From JABIBT01 sp964481835 (GTDB lineage: Archaea; Nanobdellota; Nanobdellia; SCGC-AAA011-G17; PNOQ01), in assembly GCA_964481835.1 (NCBI GenBank), contig CAYZTT010000013.1:1-19034 (forward strand): a stretch of DNA of 19,034 nt, written 5' to 3'. The notes beneath the pieces are model-generated. The model made no database searches. It was not told the DNA's origin and was given only the letters and a program-made list of their open reading frames with translations. This document shows, piece by piece, positions 1 through 6,883 of this stretch. Numbering within the stretch: position 1 is the first letter of the stretch; each line of letters starts with the position of its first letter. Position numbers and translations under genes: made by a program.

Positions 1-1
1 A

Positions 2-67
2 GAACGGGCAAAGCGATTGATTGATATGATGGTGCAGGAAGGACTTGACAGGGAGAACTGGAAATAA
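2..67 (+). CDS. C-terminal end of upstream gene (possibly terminase large subunit), partial
   Basis: The window opens inside a reading frame that stays open from base 2 to a TAA at 65-67. It encodes about 21 residues ending in a charged tail (...GLDRENWK). Its stop lies one base before the next start codon, as expected in a tightly packed operon. Too little is visible to recognise the family. Position alone, a short distance upstream of the portal gene in a phage late operon, suggests the terminase large subunit. The frame and stop are seen directly; the identity is inference. Confidence 0.5.
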   Translation, partial: ERAKRLIDMMVQEGLDRENWK

Positions 68-68
68 T

Positions 69-233
69 ATGCAATCTAAAAGATTAGGTATGGCAGACAG
101 GAGATCAACCATAGGCGATAGAAGAATGTCAGCTATATTCCAACATAACGAAAGACGATGTCAGCAGAGAAGATCATTTGTAGGTGATAGGAGAACTTAC
201 AGGCCTTCTTACAGGACACCGGATTGGAGGTAG
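69..233 (+). CDS. Small arginine-rich protein with GDRR repeats, function unknown
   Basis: A 54-residue, strongly basic protein. I chose the ATG at 69 because it follows the upstream stop directly; an in-frame ATG at 45 would overlap the upstream gene. The sequence contains repeated arginine pairs: DRRSTIGDRR near residues 10-19 and QRRSFVGDRR near residues 36-45, with ERR between them. The two RRSxxGDRR blocks look like an internal duplication. There is no signal peptide or membrane segment, and no good Shine-Dalgarno at ideal spacing, so translation may be coupled to the upstream gene. The charge would suit nucleic-acid binding, but I do not recognise a family. It could be a spurious ORF, although the internal repeat and its fit between neighbours argue for a real gene. 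Confidence 0.5.
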   Translation: MQSKRLGMADRRSTIGDRRMSAIFQHNERRCQQRRSFVGDRRTYRPSYRTPDWR

Positions 234-234
234 T

Positions 235-411
235 ATGAATTTCATACCAAAAACCAGACAGATTATTATAGGGTGTGTAGCCCTTATCAACATGGCCATA
301 GCTTTAGGTTGGATTGCCGGGCAGATTGAAGCAGCTCACGCAACACCGCTGATATCAATGTCAATCGGGGGATTTTTAACTTTATTGAAAGGTGATTCCG
401 ATGAACAATGA
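235..411 (+). CDS. Small membrane protein (holin-like candidate)
   Basis: A 58-residue protein. The ATG at 235 has a GGAGG box at 226-230 with good spacing; longer in-frame starts upstream lack this. Residues about 9-28 form a hydrophobic membrane helix (starting IIIGCVALI). A second, shorter hydrophobic stretch lies at about 39-51 (PLISMSIGGFLTLL), followed by a short charged tail (KGDSDEQ). Small size, one or two membrane segments and a charged C-terminus are compatible with a holin, but no family is recognised. It overlaps the start of the lipase-like gene by 11 bases, so the two are probably co-translated. A holin plus lipase pair would make a lysis unit, which is speculative. Confidence 0.6.
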   Translation: MNFIPKTRQIIIGCVALINMAIALGWIAGQIEAAHATPLISMSIGGFLTLLKGDSDEQ

Positions 412-970
412 ACTCTATAAAATTGCTCTGGATGCATGTAAGCAAGTGTATAAGCATAATATAGACTTGGGTACTACGGAGTATATGTATTCCAGATCAG
501 AGTATTTAAATAAGCCATTACAGGTGATTGCTGTTGCCGGTACAAACGAGGGTTTGGATTGGGTTAAGAATTTAGATGTTCGTGATATACAAGGCATTAA
601 GAGGAGTGGTGTTACAGCTGCAAATGAAATGCTGGGGGATTTGAATTGGAAAAGGTGGATTGATCCAAATATTCCTATTTTAATTACAGGACATTCAAAA
701 GGAACCGCAACTGCGGTTGCTTATATGAAGCTTTATGGGGCTGATTATTGTGTTTTATTTAATCCTGTCCGGTGTTTAAGCAGATCCCGAGATAATACCA
801 TGAAAAATACCACAATGTTTCTTGACAAAGAGGATGTGGTATCAAAGTTAGCATGGTTAAGTTTTAAACTGCCAAAATGTAAAATAATTAAGAAACCCAG
901 AGATGCGAGACCATGGTGGGATATAAAAACAAATCACGGCTTATCCTCTTGGAATGAGATTATTGGATAA
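401..970 (+). CDS. Lipase (class 3)-like alpha/beta hydrolase
   Basis: A 189-residue protein of the class 3 lipase (Lipase_3) type. The block AGTNEGLDWVKNL (residues about 46-58) matches the family's RGTxxxxDWxxN oxyanion region. GHSKG (97-101) is the nucleophile elbow with Ser99. Asp142 or Asp145 (LDKEDVV) and His179 (TNHGLSSW) are in the expected order for the rest of the triad. Normal class 3 lipases are larger, so this is a compact form. No signal peptide is visible. I prefer the ATG at 401, which has AAAGG about 9 bases upstream; a GTG at 392 in frame is the alternative. Predicted reaction: ester or lipid hydrolysis. Its place between the terminase region and the portal, next to a small membrane protein, suggests envelope attack during lysis or entry, or cargo in the virion. 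Fold is well supported; role is inferred. Confidence 0.75.
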   Translation: MNNELYKIALDACKQVYKHNIDLGTTEYMYSRSEYLNKPLQVIAVAGTNEGLDWVKNLDVRDIQGIKRSGVTAANEMLGDLNWKRWIDPNIPILITGHSKGTATAVAYMKLYGADYCVLFNPVRCLSRSRDNTMKNTTMFLDKEDVVSKLAWLSFKLPKCKIIKKPRDARPWWDIKTNHGLSSWNEIIG

Positions 971-984
971 AAGGAGATCTTTAA

Positions 985-2376
985 ATGGCAAAAGATGAAG
1001 ATATAAGACACATAGTCAAGACATTAGGGGCTATATCCCAAAGGATGAAATACGCAGAGACGTTAGGGGAGACTTATGGCGGAGATAGGGATCTATATCA
1101 GGCATTGGGATACAAAACAAATTTAGAATATAAGGATTATTATCAAAAGTTTAAAAGAGGAGATATTGCTAAAGTAATAATCTCAAAACCGGTTAATGCC
1201 GTATGGGGAAATCCACCAACCCTAAGTGAGGGAGATAAGGATGTTGTAGATACAGATGTTTCCAGTTTAAAAAACCAATGGTTAGCTCTTGTTAAAAACC
1301 ATAATTTATATTCTCAGTTAATAAGATTAGATAAGTTATTGGGATTGGGGACTTTTGCTATTTTATTATTTGGATTTGATGATTCTACTGATTTTAGTAC
1401 TCCTTTGAATGAGGAAAATGCGGAGCTGTTGTATATTCAACCGTATGGTCAGGATAATGTTAATGTTCTTACCATGGAGACAAAAGTTACGGATGCCAGA
1501 TATGGAATGCCTTTAATGTATCAATTGCAAATTCCAAATCCAACTTCGAATACTAAAAATATAAGCATCAATGTTCACCATTCCCGGGTTCTTCATGTAA
1601 TTGAGGACCCATTGGAGAATCCCGTTTATGGAACTCCCAGATTAGAAGCACTATATAATCGGTTGGAGGATTTACAAAAACTATTGGGTGGTAGTGCAGA
1701 GATGTTCTGGAGGGGTGCCAGACCCGGGTATGCAGCACAGGCAGATTCAGATGCTTCATTTGGCTCAATAGATGCTGATTCTATGAGGGAGCAATTTGAT
1801 GAGTTTGAACATAATTTAAGAAGATGGTTAACTGTTCAGGGCGTTAATATAAGTCCCTTAGCTCCTCAAGTAGAATCTCCAAAAGATCATATAGATGCTC
1901 AAATAATGATGATTTCTATTGTAACTGGTATTCCAAAAAGAATATTAACTGGTTCTGAAAGAGGGGAACTAGCAAGTACACAGGATGAGAAAGTTTGGAA
2001 TGTCCTGATAAAAGATCGGATGACCACCTTTGCAGAACCCCAGATTCTAAGACCCCTTATTGACAAACTCATCAGTTGTAATGTTTTAACCACCAAAGAA
2101 GATGATTATCTCTTGACATGGCCTAAAATGTCTGCCATGGGAGAAAAAGAGAAGGCAGATGTAACCAAAACAAGATCCCAAGCAATTGCTGAATATTTAA
2201 AAACTCCGGGCGGAGAAATGCTTGTTCCTCCTGAAATATGGTTAAGGGATGAGTTTGGGTATAGTGAAAATCAGATTAAACAAATACAGGAGATTGTTGG
2301 AGAAATAAAGGTGGCAGAGGATTTAGAAGAAGAGCTAGATCAGATAATTCCTGAAGGAGACAATCTTGTTGAATAA
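985..2376 (+). CDS. Phage portal protein (DUF1073 / Acb1-like N-terminal family)
   Basis: A 463-residue protein with AAAAGGAGAT just upstream of the ATG. The N-terminal region with GDRDLYQALGY and the YxxxYxRGDIAKVIISKPVNAVW block is characteristic of the DUF1073 portal family. The middle carries the typical HHSRVLHVIEDP...YGTPRLEALYNRL segment, and residues about 310-340 contain GIPKRILTGSERGELASTQDEK, another hallmark of these portals. As a dodecameric ring at one capsid vertex, the portal is the channel for DNA packaging and ejection and the platform for the connector. It is followed, with an 11-base overlap, by the Mu F-like gene, the usual order. The length fits the family, and no defect is visible. 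Confidence 0.92.
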   Translation: MAKDEDIRHIVKTLGAISQRMKYAETLGETYGGDRDLYQALGYKTNLEYKDYYQKFKRGDIAKVIISKPVNAVWGNPPTLSEGDKDVVDTDVSSLKNQWLALVKNHNLYSQLIRLDKLLGLGTFAILLFGFDDSTDFSTPLNEENAELLYIQPYGQDNVNVLTMETKVTDARYGMPLMYQLQIPNPTSNTKNISINVHHSRVLHVIEDPLENPVYGTPRLEALYNRLEDLQKLLGGSAEMFWRGARPGYAAQADSDASFGSIDADSMREQFDEFEHNLRRWLTVQGVNISPLAPQVESPKDHIDAQIMMISIVTGIPKRILTGSERGELASTQDEKVWNVLIKDRMTTFAEPQILRPLIDKLISCNVLTTKEDDYLLTWPKMSAMGEKEKADVTKTRSQAIAEYLKTPGGEMLVPPEIWLRDEFGYSENQIKQIQEIVGEIKVAEDLEEELDQIIPEGDNLVE

Positions 2377-3268
2377 TATAAATACAATGTTTCGGGTTGA
2401 TCCCACGAGAACAATGACTATAAGGAATAGATTTTGTTCCCAGATGTCTAAGAGATTTAGACAATTAAAAGGAGAAATCCGTAAATCCATTGTAGAGAAT
2501 GATTGTTTTGCTTTAAGAGAATTGAGATTGAATGAGCCTTTAGGGAGAAGGCAATATGCTTTTGAGCGAGATCCCGCTAAAATTGCTTTATTCTTAGAAT
2601 GGTTGCAAAAACAAATTGACAATAATATATTAGAACTGTATCATGGGAGTCAATTGGGAGAAGGGATTGAGGGAGCTTGGACAAATATGTATATTAAAAC
2701 AGCATATGAAAAGGGAGTTGGTAGGAGTCATACAGAATTGGCTTCTGCTGGTTATTCTTTTACTGAAAGTGCAAGCATAGCTGCCTCCATGGGAAATATT
2801 CTTCATTTAGATCGGATTGGTATTTTATATACCAGAACTTTTACAGGTCTTAAGGGTATTACAGATGAGATGAGTAAGCAGATTGCTGAGATCTTAGCTG
2901 AAGGAATGTCTCAAGGAAGTGGGCCTTTGGAAATTGCTAAGAAAATAAATGATAGGGTTGATAAGATTGGCATAACAAGAGCTAAGGTTTTAGCCAGAAC
3001 AGAGATGATAAGAGCTCATCATCATGGCATGGTTATGGAGATGCGGAATTGGGGAGTTGTTGGTGTTCGTGTTTTAGCCGAGTGGTCTACCGCTGGAGAT
3101 AGCAGGGTTTGTAGTATTTGTAGACCTTTGGATGGTAAGCTTTTTACTTTAGACCGAGCAGAAGGCTTAATTCCCAGACATGCACAATGCAGATGCATGA
3201 TAATCCCATTAGATGTTACAGATAATGAAACTATGTTAAATAGACTAGGAGATAAAAATGCACATTAA
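2366..3268 (+). CDS. Mu F / SPP1 gp7-like head morphogenesis protein
   Basis: A 300-residue minor head protein. The C-terminal part has the family's cysteine/histidine signature: C249-x2-C252 followed by PLDGK, then H272-x2-C275-x-C277 (RHAQCRC), likely a zinc-binding knuckle. The preceding RAKVLARTEMIRAHHHG segment is also typical. The start is probably the TTG at 2366: AAGGAG at 2354-2359 gives a 6-base spacer, and no ATG has a comparable site. The first in-frame ATG is 2387. Proteins of this family bind the portal and are packaged in small numbers in the procapsid. In SPP1, gp7 influences DNA ejection. The gene overlaps the portal gene by 11 bases and the protease gene by 11 bases. Confidence 0.88.
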   Translation: MLNNINTMFRVDPTRTMTIRNRFCSQMSKRFRQLKGEIRKSIVENDCFALRELRLNEPLGRRQYAFERDPAKIALFLEWLQKQIDNNILELYHGSQLGEGIEGAWTNMYIKTAYEKGVGRSHTELASAGYSFTESASIAASMGNILHLDRIGILYTRTFTGLKGITDEMSKQIAEILAEGMSQGSGPLEIAKKINDRVDKIGITRAKVLARTEMIRAHHHGMVMEMRNWGVVGVRVLAEWSTAGDSRVCSICRPLDGKLFTLDRAEGLIPRHAQCRCMIIPLDVTDNETMLNRLGDKNAH

Positions 3269-4715
3269 AACTATTTTAAACAGGATAGAACGAGGGAGAA
3301 CAGAAGAATTAAATGGAGAGAGTTATACGGTATATCCTGTAATTATGTTAACTGTTGGAGTTCACTCTGGTTCCGGTGGTCCTACTCTATATACAGAGGA
3401 AGAACTTCAGAATTTCTCTCAGACTTGGAATGGTGTTCCCGTAACATTACAGCACCCAGAATCAAATGGAAATCCTGTTAGTGCTAATTCTCCTGAGATT
3501 TATGAGTCTCAGGTATTGGGAACTGTTTTTAATGTACAATATTCAGATGGAAAATTAAAAGCAGAAATTTGGTTAAATAATAATGATCTGGAGACACTTG
3601 ATCCGGATTTGAAAGGCAGATTGTTAAGCGGAGAGAAGTTAGAAGTAAGTACAGGGCTATATAGTGAAGAAGATACCACTGCTGGTACTTTTAATAATGA
3701 AGAGTATACTTCTATTGCAAGAAATATCAGACCAGACCATTTGGCTTTACTTCCCGGGGAGATTGGAGCTTGTTCATGGGAAGATGGTTGTGGTGTTCGG
3801 TCAAATAAAAAAGGAGGTGACATGATAAGGAGAAAGAAAACAAGCAAAAATGAAAAGAAATGGGATGAGTTTTTTGTTAATTCAGAAGAATCATTTACTA
3901 TCAATGAGCTCGATTATACAAAGATTGTAGATCTTTTGAGTTCAAAGATAGATTCTATGGATGTACGGGGGGAGAAGATAAATTACCTATCCCGTGTATT
4001 TTCGGACCATGTCATTTATCGGATTCACTATAGGGATTCAGAAACTCCTAATAGGATGGTAAAGCGAAATTACCGGATTGAAAATGATGCTGTAGTGTGG
4101 ACTTCTGAGCCAATTAATGTTATGGAACAAGTAACATATACAGAAATCCATAATAATATAGAAACAAAAACAAATGAAAAGGAGAAAGGAATGGAAAAAG
4201 AAAAGGTAAAAACAATGAGGGAGTGCTGCCCAGATAAGGTGAATGAGCTGATCTCCAACAATGCCAATTTTACAGAAGAGAATAGAGAAAGTCTTCTGGA
4301 CATGACCGAAGATGGTTTTGCTTTGACTATTAATGTTGCCAAGGATGTGGACTCTACGGAAGAGAACGATCTTACTGAGAATGCAGAAAAAGAAGAAACT
4401 CAAGAGAATGTAGAAGTAAATACCATGGATGATCTTCTTGCCAATGCTGCCCCGGAACTGAGAGAGTCTATTGAGTATGGGCAGAAGATTCTTTCTGAGA
4501 AGAAAGCAAAACTCATTGATACTATCAAAGCCAATAAGGGAAATTCTTTTTCGGATGAGGAACTTTCGGGCTTTAAGATGGATTTCCTTGAGAAACTGGT
4601 TAAAATGGCCCCTGCTCCAAAAGCCAATTATGCTTTGAATCAGGGAAGTTCTTTTGCAGAAGATAAGGATATAGAACCGCTTCCCATATCAAATAGCTGG
4701 GGAGATGAAGAGTAA
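3258..4715 (+). CDS. DUF2213-type prohead protease fused to scaffold-like domain
   Basis: A 485-residue protein. Residues 1 to about 180 match the DUF2213 family, related to the HK97-type prohead serine protease. Candidate catalytic residues are His66 (in QHPES), Ser131 (in EVSTGLY) and the Asp160-His161 pair (in RPDHLALLPG). Residues about 200-300 form a variable middle region. Residues about 310-410 are rich in Glu, Lys and Asn and look scaffold-like. The last 90 residues include LIDTIKANKGNSFSDEEL, typical of the C-terminus of these fused proteins. The protease would cleave scaffold and capsid protein during maturation. Two in-frame internal ATG codons, M189 and M312, each have their own ribosome binding site, which suggests separate scaffold products as in lambda C/Nu3. 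It precedes the decoration and capsid genes. Confidence 0.85.
   Translation: MHIKTILNRIERGRTEELNGESYTVYPVIMLTVGVHSGSGGPTLYTEEELQNFSQTWNGVPVTLQHPESNGNPVSANSPEIYESQVLGTVFNVQYSDGKLKAEIWLNNNDLETLDPDLKGRLLSGEKLEVSTGLYSEEDTTAGTFNNEEYTSIARNIRPDHLALLPGEIGACSWEDGCGVRSNKKGGDMIRRKKTSKNEKKWDEFFVNSEESFTINELDYTKIVDLLSSKIDSMDVRGEKINYLSRVFSDHVIYRIHYRDSETPNRMVKRNYRIENDAVVWTSEPINVMEQVTYTEIHNNIETKTNEKEKGMEKEKVKTMRECCPDKVNELISNNANFTEENRESLLDMTEDGFALTINVAKDVDSTEENDLTENAEKEETQENVEVNTMDDLLANAAPELRESIEYGQKILSEKKAKLIDTIKANKGNSFSDEELSGFKMDFLEKLVKMAPAPKANYALNQGSSFAEDKDIEPLPISNSWGDEE
3811..3820 (+). promoter_or_regulatory. Internal Shine-Dalgarno for in-frame start at 3822
   Basis: AAGGAGGTGA is a full match to the 3' end of bacterial 16S rRNA. 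It lies inside the protease-scaffold gene, 4 bases (counted from GGAGG) before an in-frame ATG at 3822. This ATG is codon 189, right after the protease domain ends. Starting here would give a 297-residue scaffold protein without the protease. The match is stronger than at the gene's own start. The sequence is direct evidence; use in vivo is inference. Confidence 0.6.
3822..4715 (+). CDS. Predicted nested scaffolding protein (internal start, same frame)
   Basis: This is the C-terminal 297 residues of the protease-scaffold fusion, predicted to be made independently from the internal ATG at 3822 with its full-consensus ribosome binding site. The product starts MIRRKKTSKNEKK. It has an alpha/beta-like middle region, then a Glu/Lys-rich probably helical stretch that could act as scaffold core, then the conserved C-terminus. 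In lambda, the Nu3 scaffold is made in the same way from the 3' part of gene C. Many copies of scaffold and few copies of protease are needed per procapsid, and a strong internal site would deliver that ratio. A second, weaker internal start lies at 4191 (GGAG at 4181-4184) and would give 174 residues. Confidence 0.5.
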   Translation: MIRRKKTSKNEKKWDEFFVNSEESFTINELDYTKIVDLLSSKIDSMDVRGEKINYLSRVFSDHVIYRIHYRDSETPNRMVKRNYRIENDAVVWTSEPINVMEQVTYTEIHNNIETKTNEKEKGMEKEKVKTMRECCPDKVNELISNNANFTEENRESLLDMTEDGFALTINVAKDVDSTEENDLTENAEKEETQENVEVNTMDDLLANAAPELRESIEYGQKILSEKKAKLIDTIKANKGNSFSDEELSGFKMDFLEKLVKMAPAPKANYALNQGSSFAEDKDIEPLPISNSWGDEE

Positions 4716-4771
4716 TTTAAAATTAAATCAGTTGTAAAGATGTATAATTTATAAAACAGGAGGAGGAAAAA

Positions 4772-5275
4772 ATGGCTGAAAATTCAATTATTGTAAGACA
4801 AGGACAGGCACAGAGAGTTGAGCTGGAGAAGATCCCAGCTGCTGCGTTTTATCCCGGTCATCTGGTGGAGTTAACCTCTGCTGATAGGGTGCAGAAGCAC
4901 AGTACCGCAGGGGGGAATATTACACCGGCTTTATTTGCTATTGAGGATGAGAATCAGGGAAAGGACATTGATGATGCTTTTGGTACATCAGGTCGTGCTG
5001 TCTGCTGGATTCCTCAGGCTGGAGATTGGGTCCTTGGTGTATTGGCTGACGGCGAAACCGTGGTTATTGGTGATAAACTGGAAAGTGGTGGTGATGGTAC
5101 ACTTAAGAAGCATGTTTCTGATACCGCAGACTCTGATGATCCCGTTACTGTTTACCCAAATCAGATTGTGGGGATTGCCATGGAAGCGTTGGACCTTTCT
5201 GATTCCAGTGGCGGAGAATCTGTAAACACATTTGATGGTGGATATGATCAACGTCTTTGGCTCATGATCGTGTAA
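4772..5275 (+). CDS. DUF2190-type capsid decoration / head accessory protein
   Basis: A 167-residue small beta-rich protein preceded by AGGAGGAGG. The order just before the major capsid gene and the composition fit the DUF2190 and related decoration proteins: a YPGHLVEL segment near residues 28-36, then beta strands with AVCWIPQAGDWVLGVLADGETVVIGDKLESGGDGTL near residues 72-110. Such proteins bind the outer capsid surface and stabilise the expanded head. Residues 72-110 resemble the beta-barrel core of this group. No signal peptide or membrane segment is seen. A 56-base AT-rich gap separates it from the protease-scaffold gene. Function is assigned from family resemblance and position. Confidence 0.75.
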   Translation: MAENSIIVRQGQAQRVELEKIPAAAFYPGHLVELTSADRVQKHSTAGGNITPALFAIEDENQGKDIDDAFGTSGRAVCWIPQAGDWVLGVLADGETVVIGDKLESGGDGTLKKHVSDTADSDDPVTVYPNQIVGIAMEALDLSDSSGGESVNTFDGGYDQRLWLMIV

Positions 5276-5315
5276 TTTAATATATATTTCAATTATATAA
5301 GGAGGAAATATAAAA

Positions 5316-6401
5316 ATGGATATGGAAACAAATGTAACTTATGTTGATCCAGAGGGAGGTTCTTTTTCTGATCCTGAAATCGGGGCGAAGCTTTCAGGTG
5401 GTTTTAGTGTCAATCAACTGAGACCTTTTATTGTAAATGGAAAAGCTTATGTAAACAGACCCATTGATAACAAAGGCAATATGAAAGTTGTTCCTTTTGT
5501 TGCCAATAACGTGGTTCATAATGCTGTTCTTCAAAGGGATGAGTGGATTGAGATTGATCGTGTTGTTCAGAAAATTGCAAGGGAGAGGCTGGTTGGTGCA
5601 GCAGATCTCCTTACCAGAGGACTTACTTATAATTTAACCAATCCCATGGGAAAGACTGTTCTTGAATATCAGGACATGAATGATCCGGGAGAAGCAAACA
5701 TGGATATGGATGCTGCGACTCAGCACAAAAATGATAGACCAGTATTTGAAACCAAATACTTACCTATCCCGATTATCCATTCGGATTTTACCATTGCCCA
5801 GCGTGTTTTGGAAGCTTCCAGAACCCATGGTGACCCCATTGATACTACAATGGCAGAAGCCTGTACTCGCAGAGTTGCAGAGAAGGTTGAAGATATGATC
5901 TTTACCAATACCAGTTTTACTTATGGTGGTGGTTCTATCAGATCATATATATCTGATACTAATAAGAATACTGTAACACTGAGTACCAACTGGGATGCCA
6001 GCAGTAAAACCGGAGCACAGATTGTTGATGATGTTATTGCCATGAAACAGGCCATGATTGATGCCAAACACTATGGTCCTTTTGTAATGTACATTCCTAC
6101 CAGTTATGAGACAGTTCTGGATGATGATTATGTTTCTGGTTATCCAAAAACAATCAGGGAAAGAATACTGGAGATTTCTGGGGTAGACAGTATTAAAGTT
6201 GCTGACAGGCTCGCTGCCGATACTGTTGTTATGGTAGAAATGTCTTCCAGTACTGTTCGTCTGGTAAATGGATTTGCTCCTACTGTTCTTCAGTGGAGTA
6301 CACAGGGAGGTCTGATGCATCATTTTAAGGTAATGGCAATTCAGGTTCTTCAGATCAGAGCAGATCAGGATGGCAATAGCGGTCTCTGCGTATTGTCGTA
6401 A
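5316..6401 (+). CDS. Major capsid protein, encapsulin-like HK97 fold
   Basis: A 361-residue protein with AAGGAGG upstream of the ATG at 5316; a second in-frame ATG lies at 5322. Residues about 146-196 (LPIPIIHSDFTI..RVLEASR..GDPIDTTMAEACTRRVAEKVEDMIF) match the Linocin_M18/encapsulin type of HK97 fold, in which an LDT-type turn is followed by an ARxVAExEE helix. The later part, with an IP..YE..L.D.Y block and the VVMVEMSSSTVRLVNGFAP segment, also follows the encapsulin pattern. This is the shell protein of the icosahedral head. The N-terminal 35 residues may be an extension or processed arm. It lies directly after the decoration gene. A free-standing encapsulin nanocompartment is unlikely in this context. 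Confidence 0.88.
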   Translation: MDMETNVTYVDPEGGSFSDPEIGAKLSGGFSVNQLRPFIVNGKAYVNRPIDNKGNMKVVPFVANNVVHNAVLQRDEWIEIDRVVQKIARERLVGAADLLTRGLTYNLTNPMGKTVLEYQDMNDPGEANMDMDAATQHKNDRPVFETKYLPIPIIHSDFTIAQRVLEASRTHGDPIDTTMAEACTRRVAEKVEDMIFTNTSFTYGGGSIRSYISDTNKNTVTLSTNWDASSKTGAQIVDDVIAMKQAMIDAKHYGPFVMYIPTSYETVLDDDYVSGYPKTIRERILEISGVDSIKVADRLAADTVVMVEMSSSTVRLVNGFAPTVLQWSTQGGLMHHFKVMAIQVLQIRADQDGNSGLCVLS

Positions 6402-6461
6402 TTCAATCTGAATATAGATGGTAATCAACCCATTTAAATTTTAAATTAAGGAGTTAATCAC

Positions 6462-6875
6462 ATGATAAGAAAAAGTAAAATTAAAGAAATTGAAAAAGGT
6501 GTTGAACGCCCCAGTAGACCTGAGAAATTTAAAGGAATGCTCCGTTATAAGAAAATCAGTGGTGGAGTGCATCGACATTCAAATGGGCAGATTGTAAGGA
6601 AAGGTGAAATCTTGTATGCCCATCCAGAAGAGCTGAGTCCTATTCTTGCTGTGGGTTTTAAATGTCTGGATGAGGCAATTAAAGAAGCACAGGGAATCCA
6701 ATTGGGCATTAAAGATCGTGGAAACGGTTGGTATGATGTTATTAATAAGAAAACAGGAGAAGTCCTTAATGACTCTGCCCTAAGAGCAAAAGATGCTCGG
6801 CAATTCATTACTGGGGATGAAGATGTTGTAACCCCGGAAGAAGTGGAAGAAGATTTTGAAGAAGATGAGGATTAA
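6462..6875 (+). CDS. Unrecognised small phage protein with acidic C-terminus
   Basis: A 137-residue protein with AAGGAG upstream of its ATG. The N-terminal 30 residues are basic (KSKIKEIEKGVERPSRPEK). The middle has a compact predicted alpha/beta segment with GNGWYDVINKKTGEVLND near residues 87-104. The last 20 residues are almost entirely Glu and Asp (EEVEEDFEEDED). This bipolar charge pattern is seen in small accessory head proteins encoded after the capsid gene, but I do not recognise the family. It is the last gene before the enzyme cassette, and its strong ribosome binding site is like that of the head genes rather than the cassette. Confidence 0.75.
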   Translation: MIRKSKIKEIEKGVERPSRPEKFKGMLRYKKISGGVHRHSNGQIVRKGEILYAHPEELSPILAVGFKCLDEAIKEAQGIQLGIKDRGNGWYDVINKKTGEVLNDSALRAKDARQFITGDEDVVTPEEVEEDFEEDED

Positions 6876-6883
6876 AACTCCTT

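Noticed and set aside
4038..4403. Minus-strand ORFs over the protease-scaffold gene
   Set aside because: They are opposite a Lys/Glu-rich coding region, give Phe/Leu/Ser-rich low-complexity proteins, and lack ribosome binding sites.
4716..4771. Possible promoter before the decoration gene (TATAAT at 4743-4748)
   Set aside because: The -10 hexamer is perfect, but there is no matching -35 at 16-18 bases, no TGn extension, and the region is simply AT-rich.
5316..6401. Free encapsulin nanocompartment with cargo gene
   Set aside because: The neighbours are portal, protease, decoration, connector and tail genes, so this is a phage capsid protein; no cargo enzyme gene with a targeting peptide is adjacent.
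4713..6446. Similar AATTTAAAATT-type AT-rich palindromes after 4713 and near 6431
   Set aside because: Short, AT-only and imperfect; expected by chance in intergenic AT-rich DNA, and no U-tract terminator follows.
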